NCBI GenBank assembly: GCA_029007825.1
Contig: JAQXIO010000068.1
Location: forward strand, 1 to 57,163
Length of the DNA: 57,163 nucleotides
Source of the DNA: Bacteroidales bacterium
GTDB taxonomy: Bacteria; Bacteroidota; Bacteroidia; Bacteroidales; JAQXIO01
Reading direction: 5' to 3'
Shown here: in pieces, positions 8,802 through 17,629 of the stretch
Layout of the letters: the number at the start of each line of letters is the position of its first letter
Position numbering within the stretch: position 1 is the stretch's first letter
Notes under the pieces: generated by a model
What the model was told of the DNA's origin: nothing
Database searches by the model: none
What the model saw: the letters and a program-made list of their open reading frames with translations, nothing else
Made by a program: the position numbers and the translations under genes

Positions 8802-8978
8802 GTATATTGATCGGGAGAATTTTTATGAAGTATAAAGAGAGAAGGGAGAAGCAAAATAGTGAAGTAATAATCTGTGTATTACCGGTAGGTTGAAGAAAAC
8901 TAAAAAAACAGAAAAACGGAACAAGATGATAATTTGTTGCGTTATACGGACGGTTCTTAGTTTTAAAGAGATACGGAT

Positions 8979-9443
8979 ATGAGAAAATTTTTATCTATTT
9001 TTATTCCTGTCGTAGTGTGTTTTCTGACCGGATTGACAGCCAGCTATTTTCAAGCCGATGCAATCGAATCATGGTATCCATTTCTTAATAAGCCCGCGCT
9101 GACTCCGCCTAATATCGTGTTTCCGGTTGCTTGGGGAATTATATATCTGTGTATAGGTATATCGGTAGGATTGGTTATTCTTACTCAAAGTTTGTATCGG
9201 AAAACAGTCGTGACTCTTTTTGTCGTACAGCTTTTTTTTAATTTCCTGTGGAGTATTCTTTTTTTCTATTTCAGAAACCCTTTGTTAGGTTTTATCGATA
9301 TTCTGATTCTGGATTTTCTGGTTCTCTTTTATGTTGTCAGGAGTTATCAGGTGAGAAAGATCGCTTCATATCTTTTTCTCCCATATCTTTTATGGCTTTG
9401 TTTCGCTACTTACCTGAATGGATTTATCCTGCTGAATAATTAG
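8979..9443 (+). CDS. tspO: TspO/MBR family membrane protein
   Basis: Five-helix membrane protein of 154 aa in the translocator protein family, which binds tetrapyrroles and sterols. The family signature is clear: NKPALTPPNIVFPVAWGIIY around residues 37-56, and NFLWSILFFYFRNPLLGF in helix 3-4. Five hydrophobic spans cover nearly the whole chain. Length is typical (150-170 aa). It stands alone with its own promoter. The ligand in this organism is unknown. Confidence 0.93.
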   Translation: MRKFLSIFIPVVVCFLTGLTASYFQADAIESWYPFLNKPALTPPNIVFPVAWGIIYLCIGISVGLVILTQSLYRKTVVTLFVVQLFFNFLWSILFFYFRNPLLGFIDILILDFLVLFYVVRSYQVRKIASYLFLPYLLWLCFATYLNGFILLNN

Positions 9444-9558
9444 CTTTTTCCTTTATTTGACTTAAATAGAAAGGATGAAATTTTTTCTAAAAACGGGCAT
9501 TGGTTATTTACCGAATCTTTGCAATCGAAGTTTTTGAGCGTAAGGTCTGTATTACCGG

Positions 9559-10090
9559 TTACAGGCCTTTTCCTAACAGATAGGCTTTCTCTCCATACTT
9601 TGTATTCCGAACCGAACCGGATGTCCATACGCCGGGAGCGACCACTGTTCCGGCATCTTTCCATCCAAGATATTCCGCTATTGCATGGTAGAGCGACAGC
9701 ATAGGGTGAGCCTCTTTCTCTCCGGTATCGGCATAGGTCATCATAAAAGCACATTTTTTGTGGCGACCTTTAATCTGACCGTTGATCGCATAAAAGCGAT
9801 CTATTACTTATTCATTTGTGATGAAATGCCGAAATAGTACATCGGTGTTGCAAAAACGATCATATCAGCGGTTACGATATACGGACGGACAATTTCAAAA
9901 TTGTCTTTCAAAGTGCAGGAGCCATCCATTCTACAACTATTGTAGGCCATACAGCCTTCTACTTTTTGAGCGCACAATCGAAACGGAGTATATTGTGTCC
10001 GGCTTCATGTGCACCTTTAATAAATTGGTTGGCCAGATAAGCAGAGTTCTCGTTTTTCCGGGGGCTACCTGTCGATACTACTATTTTCAT
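9559..10090 (-). pseudogene. Flavodoxin-family NAD(P)H-dependent oxidoreductase, broken by two frameshifts
   Basis: Reading the minus strand from the ATG at 10088-10090 gives MKIVVSTGSPRKNENSAYLA, the FMN-binding start of the NADPH-dependent FMN reductase (flavodoxin-fold) family, but frame is lost at an A5 run (9963-9967). The next frame continues VEGCMAYNSCRMDGSCTLKD to MYYFGISSQ, then is lost again at about 9808-9815. The third frame resumes VIDRFYAINGQIKGRHKK and runs to the stop at 9559-9561. Each break is explained by one missing base. All parts of the fold are present, so this is a recent inactivation or a pair of assembly errors. It lies just downstream of an intact flavin reductase on the same strand. 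Confidence 0.88.
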
Positions 10091-10168
10091 TGTATTTTGT
10101 TTTTAATTCGGGGAATGAAATTACAGGAAAACTATTCGCTCAATATCCTCATTTGATGAAGTTTGTTT

Positions 10169-10732
10169 TTATTTCATATGCTTTTTGTATTCTTTCCCTA
10201 AAGAGGTGCATTTGGCTATTATGTTTCCGGTTTGGAGATATGAATAGGTCGGCATTTCGAATAAGACCGGTTTCAGTTTTCCGTAGTCTATTTTACCCTG
10301 TTCATTAAGGATTGTCTCTTCAGCGTAAGTATTTGTTATTTTACAGATAAAATTGTCAAACGATTCCGTTTCATAATTGTCTGTTACTTCACATTCCATA
10401 ACCAACGGACTGTCGTCGATAACAGGGGCACCTGCATCCCCCCAGTGCCAAGCAAAGACTTCCGACTTATCGGTTTTTCCACCGCTTACACATCCTACAT
10501 AATCGGCAAGTGGAAGCATTGCTTCATTTATAATATTGACCGATAATTTTCCGGTTGCTTTGATTCCCTGATTACTAAAATGGGCTTTGTGTAGACTTAC
10601 CATTATACGGTCATGTCCCATGATACCCAGATGTCCGACCAGTAGCCAGTTTGTTTTTTCATTTACCGATGTGCCTACAACAACTGCCGGTGTAGGATAT
10701 AGGGCTAATACCGATTCAAGATTCTTTTTCAT
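10169..10732 (-). CDS. Flavin reductase-like FMN-binding protein
   Basis: Soluble 187 aa protein of the split-barrel flavin reductase family. It begins LALYPTPAVVVGTSV, then NWLLVGHLGIMGHDRIMVSLHKAHFSNQGI and SVNIINEAML, the standard FMN-contact segments. Such proteins bind FMN and either reduce free flavin or act as flavoprotein oxidoreductases; the substrate is not predictable. It sits directly upstream of the broken flavodoxin-type gene on the same strand, so the two may once have been an operon for one redox function. The start at 10732 is the only reasonable one. Confidence 0.88.
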   Translation of the reverse strand: MKKNLESVLALYPTPAVVVGTSVNEKTNWLLVGHLGIMGHDRIMVSLHKAHFSNQGIKATGKLSVNIINEAMLPLADYVGCVSGGKTDKSEVFAWHWGDAGAPVIDDSPLVMECEVTDNYETESFDNFICKITNTYAEETILNEQGKIDYGKLKPVLFEMPTYSYLQTGNIIAKCTSLGKEYKKHMK

Positions 10733-10891
10733 AACTTCATTTATTGATTGTGTTAATTATTTATCGAATAGATAGTGTCTGTTTCTGTGCAAGGAATATT
10801 TCGGCATGCAACATAAATTCTTAAGCTGGTGTTATTTTACAGTGGAATAGTTTATCAAAGCAATAGAGTGTAAGCCAAAGAAACTCCGGCT

Positions 10892-11386
10892 TTATTTTAC
10901 AGTTTGCATGTATTCTTCGTCACTTACCGGTTCGAGCCAGGTGTTTTTGTTTGTTTGCGGATTGCATTCTACGGCAATGTGGGAAAACCAGCTATCGGGT
11001 GCGGCTCCGTGCCAATGCTCTATGCCCGGAGCAATTTCAACGATGTCGCCGGGAAGTAAGCGGCGTGCCGTTTTTCCTCGTTCCTGATAATAGCCGATGC
11101 CACCGACAGCGATGAGGATCTGGCCGCCTGTGTGACTGTGCCAGTTATTGCGGCAACCTGGTTCAAATGTGACGTTAAACATCGGCACATTCAAATCTTT
11201 ATTGCCGGTCAGCGGTGCCAGCCATGATTTTCCTGTGAAATATTGTTTGAATCCGACATTTTCATTTCCTGTCGGGAAGGCACTGATTTCTGGAACTTCT
11301 GTTTTCATTTTCTGTCCATTTATATTGCCAATAGCGATCAATGTGACTGACATGGCGATGATTGTTCTTTTGATGTTATTTTTCAT
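10892..11386 (-). CDS. Secreted cupin-domain protein
   Basis: Small cupin of 164 aa. The ATG at 11384-11386 is preferred over a longer in-frame start at 11581, because it begins a clean signal peptide (MKNNIKRTIIAMSVTLIAIG, cleavage near INGQ) and the 65 residues before it show no family character. The metal site is formed by WHSHTGGQILIAV (HxH plus Gln) and the later PGIEHWHGA. Relatives include cupins fused to or next to carboxymuconolactone decarboxylase-like proteins and some hydroxynitrile lyases. Function is unknown; it is probably periplasmic. Confidence 0.85.
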   Translation of the reverse strand: MKNNIKRTIIAMSVTLIAIGNINGQKMKTEVPEISAFPTGNENVGFKQYFTGKSWLAPLTGNKDLNVPMFNVTFEPGCRNNWHSHTGGQILIAVGGIGYYQERGKTARRLLPGDIVEIAPGIEHWHGAAPDSWFSHIAVECNPQTNKNTWLEPVSDEEYMQTVK

Positions 11387-11853
11387 ATTGCAAAAATAGA
11401 CGGGATGATTTGTTATTGCTGTATACCGATTACTGATAAATGTAACAAAATTACGGTTTTGCAATTTTACGTAAGTGTGCACGGATTTTGTTATCGTTGT
11501 ATTTATACTCTTGACGGATATAAAATTACGGATGTTTATATATAGGTTATGGATTTTGCTTAATCCCGTAGCTATGGACATGTAGAAACTGTGCCGGTTT
11601 GCTCGGATAGTTTGTTAAGCCTTTAGATCGGTGTAAGTTTTCAAATATGAAATGTTTGTCCGGATTTTTAATGAACTATAGTCTTTTCTTCTTTTTTAAT
11701 ATAGGGTGATAAACCGGAATGTTGTTTTAAGGGAACTTCGGATCGGTTTGAAGTTTATATAGTAAATGAAATAAGAATCGGGTAAGAGTGCTTTTATTAA
11801 ATTATTTCCGGTATACTTTGGGTATTTGCTTTTCTCTGTAATCTGGAAAATAA
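11387..11853. other. Intergenic stretch with no supported feature
   Basis: About 470 AT-rich bases between the cupin gene and the tRNA terminator. The long in-frame upstream extension of the cupin ORF (to 11581) falls here, but I judge it non-coding. A CAAAAATA at 11391-11398 mimics a minus-strand -7 box, but it would place the start site on the cupin start codon. Confidence 0.4.
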
Positions 11854-11882
11854 AAAAGAGGACTGAAATTCAGACCTCTTTT
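11854..11882 (-). terminator. Terminator of the tRNA-Tyr/tRNA-Gly transcript
   Basis: Inverted repeat AAAAGAGG / CCTCTTTT with an inner CTGAA / TTCAG pair and single A-A mismatches between the two blocks. A T-run follows on the minus strand. It begins only a base or two beyond the tRNA-Gly 3' end. Confidence 0.75.
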
Positions 11883-11883
11883 G

Positions 11884-11956
11884 AGCGGGAAACGGGACTC
11901 AAACCCGCGACCCTCAGCTTGGAAGGCTAATGCTCTATCAACTGAGCTATTCCCGC
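11884..11956 (-). tRNA. tRNA-Gly (anticodon TCC)
   Basis: 73 nt cloverleaf on the minus strand. Acceptor GCGGGAA pairs fully with TTCCCGC, discriminator T. D-arm is AGCTCAGTTGATAGAGC, the anticodon loop contains TCC between CCT and AAG, and the T-loop TTTGAGT is normal. CCA is not encoded. It reads GGA and GGG codons. Confidence 0.95.
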
Positions 11957-11966
11957 AATTTGAACG

Positions 11967-12049
11967 TGGGCAGTGATGGATTCGAACCACCGAAGGTATC
12001 AACCAGCAGATTTACAGTCTGCCCCATTTGGCCACTCTGGTAACTGCCC
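11967..12049 (-). tRNA. tRNA-Tyr (anticodon GTA)
   Basis: 83 nt minus-strand tRNA with the long variable arm of bacterial tRNA-Tyr. Acceptor GGGCAGT pairs with ACTGCCC, discriminator A. The anticodon stem-loop reads CAGACTGTAAATCTG with GTA. The T-loop is TTCGAAT. It is separated from tRNA-Gly by 10 bases and transcribed first. Confidence 0.95.
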
Positions 12050-12064
12050 AACGTTTTAGTGCTG

Positions 12065-12095
12065 CAAAGGTAGTATTATTTTTTTAATCTCCAAG
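12065..12095 (-). promoter_or_regulatory. Promoter for the tRNA-Tyr/tRNA-Gly pair, overlapping the ribH 3' end
   Basis: Minus-strand TACCTTTG (12065-12072) with CTTG 19 bases upstream (12092-12095), the latter inside the ribH coding sequence. This would let the tRNAs be transcribed independently of ribH. Confidence 0.55.
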
Positions 12096-12570
12096 CCAGA
12101 TCGACCATTTTTATTGCAGTGACGGCAGCTTCATCCCCTTTGTTCCCATGCATTCCTCCTGCTCGGTCTTCTGCCTGTTTCAGGTTGTCTGTTGTTAATA
12201 ATCCGAAAATGAACGGAATATCGTATTGCGTATTGAGATGCATGCATCCTTGTGTAACGCCGTCACATACATAGTCGAAATGAGGAGTATCTCCACGAAC
12301 GACGCTACCGAGCAAAATGACTGCGTCCGGTTTGTAATGATTTGCAATACATTTGGCTCCGAATGGCAGTTCAAAACTACCCGGAACATGTTCTATAAAG
12401 ATATTTTCATCTTTAACCCCATGTTTTTTCAAGGTATTTATAGCTCCGTCCAACAGTTTGCCTGTGACTTGATAATTCCATTCGGAAATAACAACTCCGA
12501 CACGCATAGTCGAAGCGTCCGGTACGAGATTCGAATCGTAATCCGATAAGTTGTGATTTGCTGTTGCCAT
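12076..12570 (-). CDS. ribH: 6,7-dimethyl-8-ribityllumazine synthase
   Basis: Penultimate riboflavin enzyme of 164 aa; it condenses the ribitylamino-pyrimidinedione with dihydroxybutanone phosphate, normally as a large icosahedral or pentameric assembly. Family motifs are all present: [18 protein letters not shown] at about 27-44, the [11 protein letters not shown] segment, the catalytic His region [16 protein letters not shown], and [17 protein letters not shown] near the C terminus. It follows a TPR membrane protein on the same strand 84 bases downstream, and the two tRNA genes lie beyond its stop. Confidence 0.97.
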   Translation of the reverse strand: MATANHNLSDYDSNLVPDASTMRVGVVISEWNYQVTGKLLDGAINTLKKHGVKDENIFIEHVPGSFELPFGAKCIANHYKPDAVILLGSVVRGDTPHFDYVCDGVTQGCMHLNTQYDIPFIFGLLTTDNLKQAEDRAGGMHGNKGDEAAVTAIKMVDLAWRLKK

Positions 12571-12654
12571 AAGATTCTCACATTGAAAGAGAAAGGATGT
12601 AGCCGTTACAGAACGATTACACCCCTTTCCATAATTTATAATATAAATATTCTA

Positions 12655-13350
12655 TTATTTCGCGTTTGAAAGAAGATTGACTTCTTCAATGTATTTATCG
12701 ATATCCGCAGCATCGGCAGACTGATAATATTTATCTTTTATAGTCTGGTAACATTTTAAAGCGGAGGCATAATCTTTTTCCGACATATAAACGGTTCCTG
12801 CTTTTTTCAACATATAAGGAGAAATTGCAGGATTGTCGGCGTCTTTAGCAGCTTCTTCGAAATAACGTACACCTTCCTTTAATTTGCCGGCGTCAACGTA
12901 ACAGTCTCCGATAAGCCCTTTGATCGCCGGTGCGGCAATGATGTCGTCGGGATTAAACTTTTTCAGGAAATCGATTGCTTTTTCCGTTTCTCCCATGCGG
13001 TAATAACAGATGCCGGCATAGGCTGATGCCAGTTTTCCGGTAGGGGTAGAGCCGTATTGGTTTATGATTTCTTCAAAACCTATGTAGTCGGTGCCGTTTC
13101 CTTTCAGTGCAAGCTGTAAGCTGTCTTTTGCAAAATATTGCTGTCCTTTGAATATTGCTACTTCAGCTTCTTTTTCTTTTGGAATAATATATCCTCTGTA
13201 AATTCCGATAACGGCAACTACAAGAAGAATGATAATACCTAAACCTATTAAAAGACTCTTTTGATTCTTTTCGATAAATTGTTCCGAACGGCTCAATGCC
13301 TGAGCAACGTGTTCAAGATCTTTTTCTGCTTGATTTGGTGTTTGTGACAT
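12655..13350 (-). CDS. Single-pass membrane protein with TPR repeats
   Basis: 231 aa from the ATG at 13348-13350, preferred over an in-frame ATG 75 bases upstream because MSQTPNQAEKDLEHV begins the recognisable protein and the promoter at 13397-13426 lies upstream of this start. One transmembrane helix at about 36-56 (LLIGLGIIILLVVAVIGIY) follows a cytoplasmic helix. The rest has several TPR-like helix pairs, such as ASAYAGICYYRMGETEKAID and KAGTVYMSEKDYASALKCYQ. The layout resembles YfgM, an envelope-chaperone adaptor in other bacteria, but the equivalence is only suggestive. It is co-directional with ribH. Confidence 0.85.
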   Translation of the reverse strand: MSQTPNQAEKDLEHVAQALSRSEQFIEKNQKSLLIGLGIIILLVVAVIGIYRGYIIPKEKEAEVAIFKGQQYFAKDSLQLALKGNGTDYIGFEEIINQYGSTPTGKLASAYAGICYYRMGETEKAIDFLKKFNPDDIIAAPAIKGLIGDCYVDAGKLKEGVRYFEEAAKDADNPAISPYMLKKAGTVYMSEKDYASALKCYQTIKDKYYQSADAADIDKYIEEVNLLSNAK

Positions 13351-13396
13351 ATAATTTAAATATTTTTTGTATTCTGAAATATCTCTTATTAACATG

Positions 13397-13426
13397 CAAA
13401 AATACAATAATTCACGAATATACAAG
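13397..13426 (-). promoter_or_regulatory. Promoter of the TPR protein-ribH unit
   Basis: Minus-strand TATTTTTG (13397-13404) with CTTG 18 bases upstream. It is divergent from the recF promoter. Confidence 0.45.
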
Positions 13427-13464
13427 AACTATGTACCGCATTTTTTATAAAAGGTGAGCCTCTC

Positions 13465-13496
13465 ATTGGCAATTCGCCGATAAAGACGTAAATTTG
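13465..13496 (+). promoter_or_regulatory. Promoter of recF
   Basis: TAAATTTG at 13489-13496 with ATTG 20 bases upstream (13465-13468). The start codon follows 35 bases downstream. Confidence 0.55.
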
Positions 13497-13531
13497 TACG
13501 GAACAACAACAGAATAACAGGAAGTGCCATT

Positions 13532-14635
13532 ATGCAGCTCAGAGAATTATCCCTTCTTAATTATAAAAACATCGAACAGGCGGAATTAATATTTTCACCG
13601 AAAATAAATTGTTTTGTCGGTTCTAACGGAATGGGTAAAACGAATGTGCTGGATGCTATTTATTTTCTTTCGTTCTGTAAGAGTCATACGGGTGTGCCCG
13701 ATTCGCAAATTATCCGTCACGATACGGATTTTGCTATTCTGCAAGGCTGTTATGGCATAGATGAAAAGACTGAGGAGTTTTATTGTGGAATTAAACGGGG
13801 GCATAAGAAGACATTTAAGCATAATAAAAAAGAGTATGAGCGTCTTTCGGATCATATCGGCATGCTTCCTCTCGTCATGGTATCTCCTTCCGATTTTGTG
13901 TTGATAACCGGAGGGAGCGAAGAGCGCCGTCGTTTTATAGATATGATAATTTCCCAGTATGACCGGGAGTATTTATTTGCTCTTATTGCATATAATAAAG
14001 CATTGACTCAGCGAAATACGCTACTTAAATCCGATCCTTACTCTGGCGACGATACTTTACTTGAAATATGGGAGCTGCAAATGGAGCAATACGGAAGTGA
14101 GATATTCCGGAAGCGTCAGGATATGATAGGACGTTTAAGCCCTGTGTTCGATGCATATTATGGTTCTGTAAGCGGTTCTTACGAGAAGCCGGTTTTGGAG
14201 TATGAGTCGCAGTTGACGCAGGGTGCTTTATCCGATATGCTAAAGGCAAGCCGTCAACGGGACCGCATACTTGGTTTTTCTTCCGTCGGCGTGCATAAAG
14301 ACGATCTTAAAATGGAACTGGACCATTATCCTGTAAAACGCATCGCTTCGCAAGGGCAGAATAAAACTTTTCTCGTTGCACTTAAATTAGCTCAGTATTC
14401 GTTTTTGAAAACACATAACGGTCATTATCCGATTCTTTTGCTGGACGATGTGTTCGATAAACTCGATGCATTTCGGGTTGAAAAGATTATACAACTGGTA
14501 TCGGGAGAGGATTTCGGACAGATTTTCATTAGTGATACGAACAGAAATCATATAAATGAAATACTTCTGGCATTTAACGGGGAATATAAATTGTTCGATG
14601 TCAAGAACGGCGATGTAACCCTTAACGAAAATTGA
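13532..14635 (+). CDS. recF: DNA replication and repair protein RecF
   Basis: SMC-like ATPase of 367 aa that loads RecA at single-strand gaps with RecO and RecR. The P-loop GSNGMGKTNVLDAIYF is at 30-45. The ABC-type signature region is SQGQNKTFLVALKLAQ near 275, and Walker B is LLLDDVFDKLD near 308. Length is normal. The stop overlaps the start of the DUF721/DciA-like gene (TGATG), indicating coupled translation. Confidence 0.97.
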   Translation: MQLRELSLLNYKNIEQAELIFSPKINCFVGSNGMGKTNVLDAIYFLSFCKSHTGVPDSQIIRHDTDFAILQGCYGIDEKTEEFYCGIKRGHKKTFKHNKKEYERLSDHIGMLPLVMVSPSDFVLITGGSEERRRFIDMIISQYDREYLFALIAYNKALTQRNTLLKSDPYSGDDTLLEIWELQMEQYGSEIFRKRQDMIGRLSPVFDAYYGSVSGSYEKPVLEYESQLTQGALSDMLKASRQRDRILGFSSVGVHKDDLKMELDHYPVKRIASQGQNKTFLVALKLAQYSFLKTHNGHYPILLLDDVFDKLDAFRVEKIIQLVSGEDFGQIFISDTNRNHINEILLAFNGEYKLFDVKNGDVTLNEN

Positions 14636-14931
14636 TGATGGAAAGGCGTTCAGCACAAACCTTAGGTAGTTTACTCGAAGAGTTTTTCGAGAATAATACT
14701 CAAGTGAAAGAGAAGCTTATGGAATCGCGGGTTCTCAATGGCTGGACGAGGGTGTTGGGAAACGGTGTAGCATCGGCTACTCGTAATTTGTATCTGCGTA
14801 ATGGAGTTCTTCATGTTCAGCTTAGTTCTGCAATTATCCGGAATGAGCTGTTGTTGTCGAAACAACGTATTATTTCTCTCTTGAATGAGGAGGCGAAAGG
14901 GAATATTATAAGAGATATAGTATTCAGATAA
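14635..14931 (+). CDS. DUF721 / DciA-family protein
   Basis: 98 aa protein. I start at the ATG overlapping the recF stop (TGATG), since a TTG three bases earlier is unlikely and the next ATG follows at once. The chain begins with SAQTLGSLLEEFFENN and continues with VLNGWTRVLGNGVASAT and LYLRNGVLHVQLSSAIIRNELLLSKQRIISLLNEE, the DUF721 pattern. Family members related to DciA promote loading of the replicative helicase. Position after recF fits a replication/repair role. Convergent with the following minus-strand gene, with only 21 bases between and no visible terminator. Confidence 0.88.
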   Translation: MMERRSAQTLGSLLEEFFENNTQVKEKLMESRVLNGWTRVLGNGVASATRNLYLRNGVLHVQLSSAIIRNELLLSKQRIISLLNEEAKGNIIRDIVFR

Positions 14932-14952
14932 CTTCCTGTTTTGAAAGAGCAT

Positions 14953-15519
14953 TTACCACGAGATAAATTCTGAAGGCGTTAATATTCCGTCCATTTTGAT
15001 ATCGTGTTTATCGTATGGTACGGCATCGATGAGTTGAAAATCAAAGCAAATTCCTATTTTTTTAGCATGAGCGTTTGCCAGCAGCCGGTCGTAATAGCCT
15101 TTTCCTCGTCCAAGGCGATAAAAAGCGCGGTCGAAAGCTACACCGGGAACTAATATTAAATCGATATCGTCTATAGTTGCAGGTTCGCCGTGAATAGGTT
15201 CGGGAATGTGAAAGCGGTTATATTCCAAATGTGTATTCCCGGTAAAGCGGCGTAGCTCCATATTATACTCATCCGTTATAACCGGCAGGTAGATATTTTT
15301 TTGCAATGCCCATTTTTCAATAAACTGCAATGTGTTTACTTCGTCGGGAAGGGCGTGATAACAAACGATTCGCTGTGCGTTCTTAAACCATGCCATTTGT
15401 TCCAAACGCTCGAATAGTTGTTTGGAACTAACGGACAGGTTTTCGTCTGTATATGTTTGCCGTATGCTTCGGATGTGCTTACGTAGAAACTGTTTTTTAT
15501 CGTTCGGCTTATTTGTCAT
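14953..15519 (-). CDS. 5-formyltetrahydrofolate cyclo-ligase
   Basis: Cytoplasmic enzyme of 188 aa that converts 5-formyl-THF to 5,10-methenyl-THF using ATP. N-terminal KKQFLRKHIRSIRQTY carries the basic phosphate-binding residues. The signature PGVAFDRAFYRLGRGKGYYDRLL at about 127-149 is diagnostic. It is the last gene of a minus-strand run, seven bases after the S41 protease gene. Confidence 0.95.
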   Translation of the reverse strand: MTNKPNDKKQFLRKHIRSIRQTYTDENLSVSSKQLFERLEQMAWFKNAQRIVCYHALPDEVNTLQFIEKWALQKNIYLPVITDEYNMELRRFTGNTHLEYNRFHIPEPIHGEPATIDDIDLILVPGVAFDRAFYRLGRGKGYYDRLLANAHAKKIGICFDFQLIDAVPYDKHDIKMDGILTPSEFISW

Positions 15520-15526
15520 AAACCTT

Positions 15527-17167
15527 TTATTTTTTTGTTGCCGACGCAGGAAGAGCCGGGATACTTTTCCCTTCTTTGATTAATTTTATAGCTTGATTTA
15601 CAGAGGGATCTTTTTGGTTGTATATTTCATAGAACGCGTTTTCTCCGAGCATATTCCTTGCGATAAGCGCATTGATCTGGTTAAGCAGAAGATCTTTGGA
15701 TTCTTCGAGTAACCTCGGACGCTTTTTAATTCCTTTCGTAAAGGCAAAGTCGGCAATTTCTTCAAGCATGGGCTGTGTATTCAGATAATTGATCAGGTTT
15801 TTTACCGTTTTAAATTCTTTTAGTTTCGCCCTGTTTTTGTCTGTATACTGGAATGTAAATTCGTAAATGATTCCCTTATTTGCCAGACTGGAATAATACG
15901 AATTCATTCCCGAAGTATCGCGCGGAATAAAATAATCCGGCATGATACCACCTCCGCCGTAAACTTCGCGTCCCCCGAATGTTTGGTAGGTCTCCGAGTG
16001 ATCAAGTTTGATGCTGTCTTTATTGTCGAATTCGCCGTGTGCATAACGGTTTAGAATGTCCTGTTCATAGTCATCGCTTTTTCCCAATTCGTATTGTTTC
16101 TGAATCGACCTGCCCGACGGGGTAAAATAGCGGGCAATGGTCAGGCGTACGGCAGAGCCGTCGGATAGTGGTATCTGGTTTTGTACGAGACCTTTTCCGA
16201 AAGAGCGCCGCCCTACGATTGAACCGCGGTCGTTATCCTGAATGGCACCTGCGAATATTTCACTGGCAGAGGCAGACCATTCGTCCATAAGCACTACTAA
16301 TGGTATATTCTGTGCTATTCCGGTACCATTTGCAAAAGCGTCGCTACGAGGAAAGTTTTTACCTTCGGTGTAAACGATCAGTCTTCCTTTCGGCAGGAAT
16401 TCATTTATCATGTTGATGGCGGCATCCATATAGCCTCCGGAATTTCCCCGCAGGTCAACGATGAGTCCATCCACATTCTGGTTTTCCAGTTTTGCAATGG
16501 CTGTGATAAATTCGTCGTATGTCGTGCGTCCGAATTTTCCGACTTTGATGTAACCGATATTTTCATCGATAGGAAAGGCTGCCTCTACGGAATTTACGGG
16601 TACATCGCCACGGGTAATTTCAAAATCGATTAATTTAGGGGATGAACCGCGTTGTACGCCTACCTTTACCTTGCTTCCTTTTTCACCGCGTAAGCTTTGC
16701 ATGACTTTTTCGGTCGTTTTTCCTACGAATAAGGAATCTTCGATCATCACAATACGGTCACCCGGTAAAATGCCTACTTTCTCGGACGGCCCTCCTGAAA
16801 TCACTCCGACAACGGTAATTGTGTCGCTAATCATATTGAACTGGATTCCGATTCCGCTAAAACTACCTTCCAGTTCTTCATTAACCATCTGAAGATCGGC
16901 TGCCGGAATATAGACGGAGTGAGGATCGAGTTCCTTGAAAATAGAGGGGATTGCTTTCTCTACCAAATCCGACATTTTTAAAGTATCTACATAATTGGTT
17001 TCGATGATGTCCAACACATTATCGATTTTATTTCCTCCCCTGAATTTTAGGAAATTGCTTCTAAGGTCGGAGCGGAGCAGATAAGAGCCCAGAAATATGC
17101 CTGCAACAATGCACAATGCCATTACAACAGGCATCCAGACAATAAATTTGTTATTACGTGAATTCAT
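15527..17167 (-). CDS. S41 family C-terminal processing protease
   Basis: Carboxyl-terminal processing peptidase of 546 aa. A signal anchor at about 9-29 (FIVWMPVVMALCIVAGIFLG) tethers it in the periplasm. A PDZ domain follows (GILPGDRIVMIEDSLFVGK). The catalytic Ser is in WSASASEIFAGAIQDNDRG near 298, and the base Lys is in the FGKGLVQ segment near 325. The C-terminal 150 residues extend beyond the core, as in other Bacteroidota homologues. It sits between a dCMP deaminase and the formyl-THF cyclo-ligase; the spacing (7-12 bases) implies one operon. Confidence 0.95.
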   Translation of the reverse strand: MNSRNNKFIVWMPVVMALCIVAGIFLGSYLLRSDLRSNFLKFRGGNKIDNVLDIIETNYVDTLKMSDLVEKAIPSIFKELDPHSVYIPAADLQMVNEELEGSFSGIGIQFNMISDTITVVGVISGGPSEKVGILPGDRIVMIEDSLFVGKTTEKVMQSLRGEKGSKVKVGVQRGSSPKLIDFEITRGDVPVNSVEAAFPIDENIGYIKVGKFGRTTYDEFITAIAKLENQNVDGLIVDLRGNSGGYMDAAINMINEFLPKGRLIVYTEGKNFPRSDAFANGTGIAQNIPLVVLMDEWSASASEIFAGAIQDNDRGSIVGRRSFGKGLVQNQIPLSDGSAVRLTIARYFTPSGRSIQKQYELGKSDDYEQDILNRYAHGEFDNKDSIKLDHSETYQTFGGREVYGGGGIMPDYFIPRDTSGMNSYYSSLANKGIIYEFTFQYTDKNRAKLKEFKTVKNLINYLNTQPMLEEIADFAFTKGIKKRPRLLEESKDLLLNQINALIARNMLGENAFYEIYNQKDPSVNQAIKLIKEGKSIPALPASATKK

Positions 17168-17179
17168 AATGATCAGTGT

Positions 17180-17611
17180 CTATTCTATATTTTCTATATC
17201 GATTTGTAAGACCTCGATGTCGGCTCTCTGAAGAAGCTTGCAGCCATCTTCCGTCCGGTATTTTTCCAGATAAACAACACGTTTTATTCCGGCTTGAATA
17301 ATTAACTTGGCACATTCTATACAGGGGGCCGAAGTGATATACATAGTTGCACCGTTACTGCTGTTGTTTGAACGTGCAACCTTGGTAATGGCATTGGCCT
17401 CAGCATGCAGAACATAAGGTTTCGTAAGATGATGTTCGTCTTCACAGACATTTTCAAATCCTGACGGTGTGCCGTTGTAGCCGTCAGAGATAATCATATT
17501 TTCTTTTACAATGATGGCTCCGACTTTCCGTCGTTCGCAATAAGAGTTTTCAGCCCATATAAGGGCCATTCTCAGATAACGTTTGTCTAAATCCTCTTGT
17601 TTTTTGTTCAT
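17180..17611 (-). CDS. dCMP deaminase family protein (ComEB-like)
   Basis: Zinc-dependent deaminase of 143 aa. HAEANAIT supplies the His ligand and the catalytic Glu; the paired Cys ligands are in SAPCIECAKLII. The N-terminal KRYLRMALIWAENSYCERRKVGAIIV is typical of dCMP deaminase/ComEB proteins. It probably deaminates dCMP to dUMP for dTMP synthesis, which fits with folate metabolism two genes downstream. The gene lies 12 bases upstream of the protease gene. Confidence 0.92.
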   Translation of the reverse strand: MNKKQEDLDKRYLRMALIWAENSYCERRKVGAIIVKENMIISDGYNGTPSGFENVCEDEHHLTKPYVLHAEANAITKVARSNNSSNGATMYITSAPCIECAKLIIQAGIKRVVYLEKYRTEDGCKLLQRADIEVLQIDIENIE

Positions 17612-17629
17612 TGTTTGGTGTATCCGTAA

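Noticed and set aside
8832..8900. 22-codon ORF upstream of tspO
   Set aside because: No amino-acid bias or hairpin to suggest a leader; probably chance.
9440..9754. 104-codon minus-strand ORF as a separate gene
   Set aside because: It is out of frame with the flavodoxin-type pseudogene segment that occupies the same bases and has clear family motifs.
9818..10156. 112-codon plus-strand ORF
   Set aside because: Antisense to the flavodoxin-type pseudogene; no recognisable protein features.
11391..11398. Minus-strand -7-like TATTTTTG next to the cupin start
   Set aside because: It would put the transcription start on the start codon, and no -33 box is present.
11387..11581. Upstream extension of the secreted cupin
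   Set aside because: No family character, and it would bury the signal peptide 65 residues inside the protein.
11802..12002. 66-codon minus-strand ORF across the tRNA pair
   Set aside because: It is made almost entirely of tRNA-Gly and part of tRNA-Tyr, which are certain; the ORF is a by-product.
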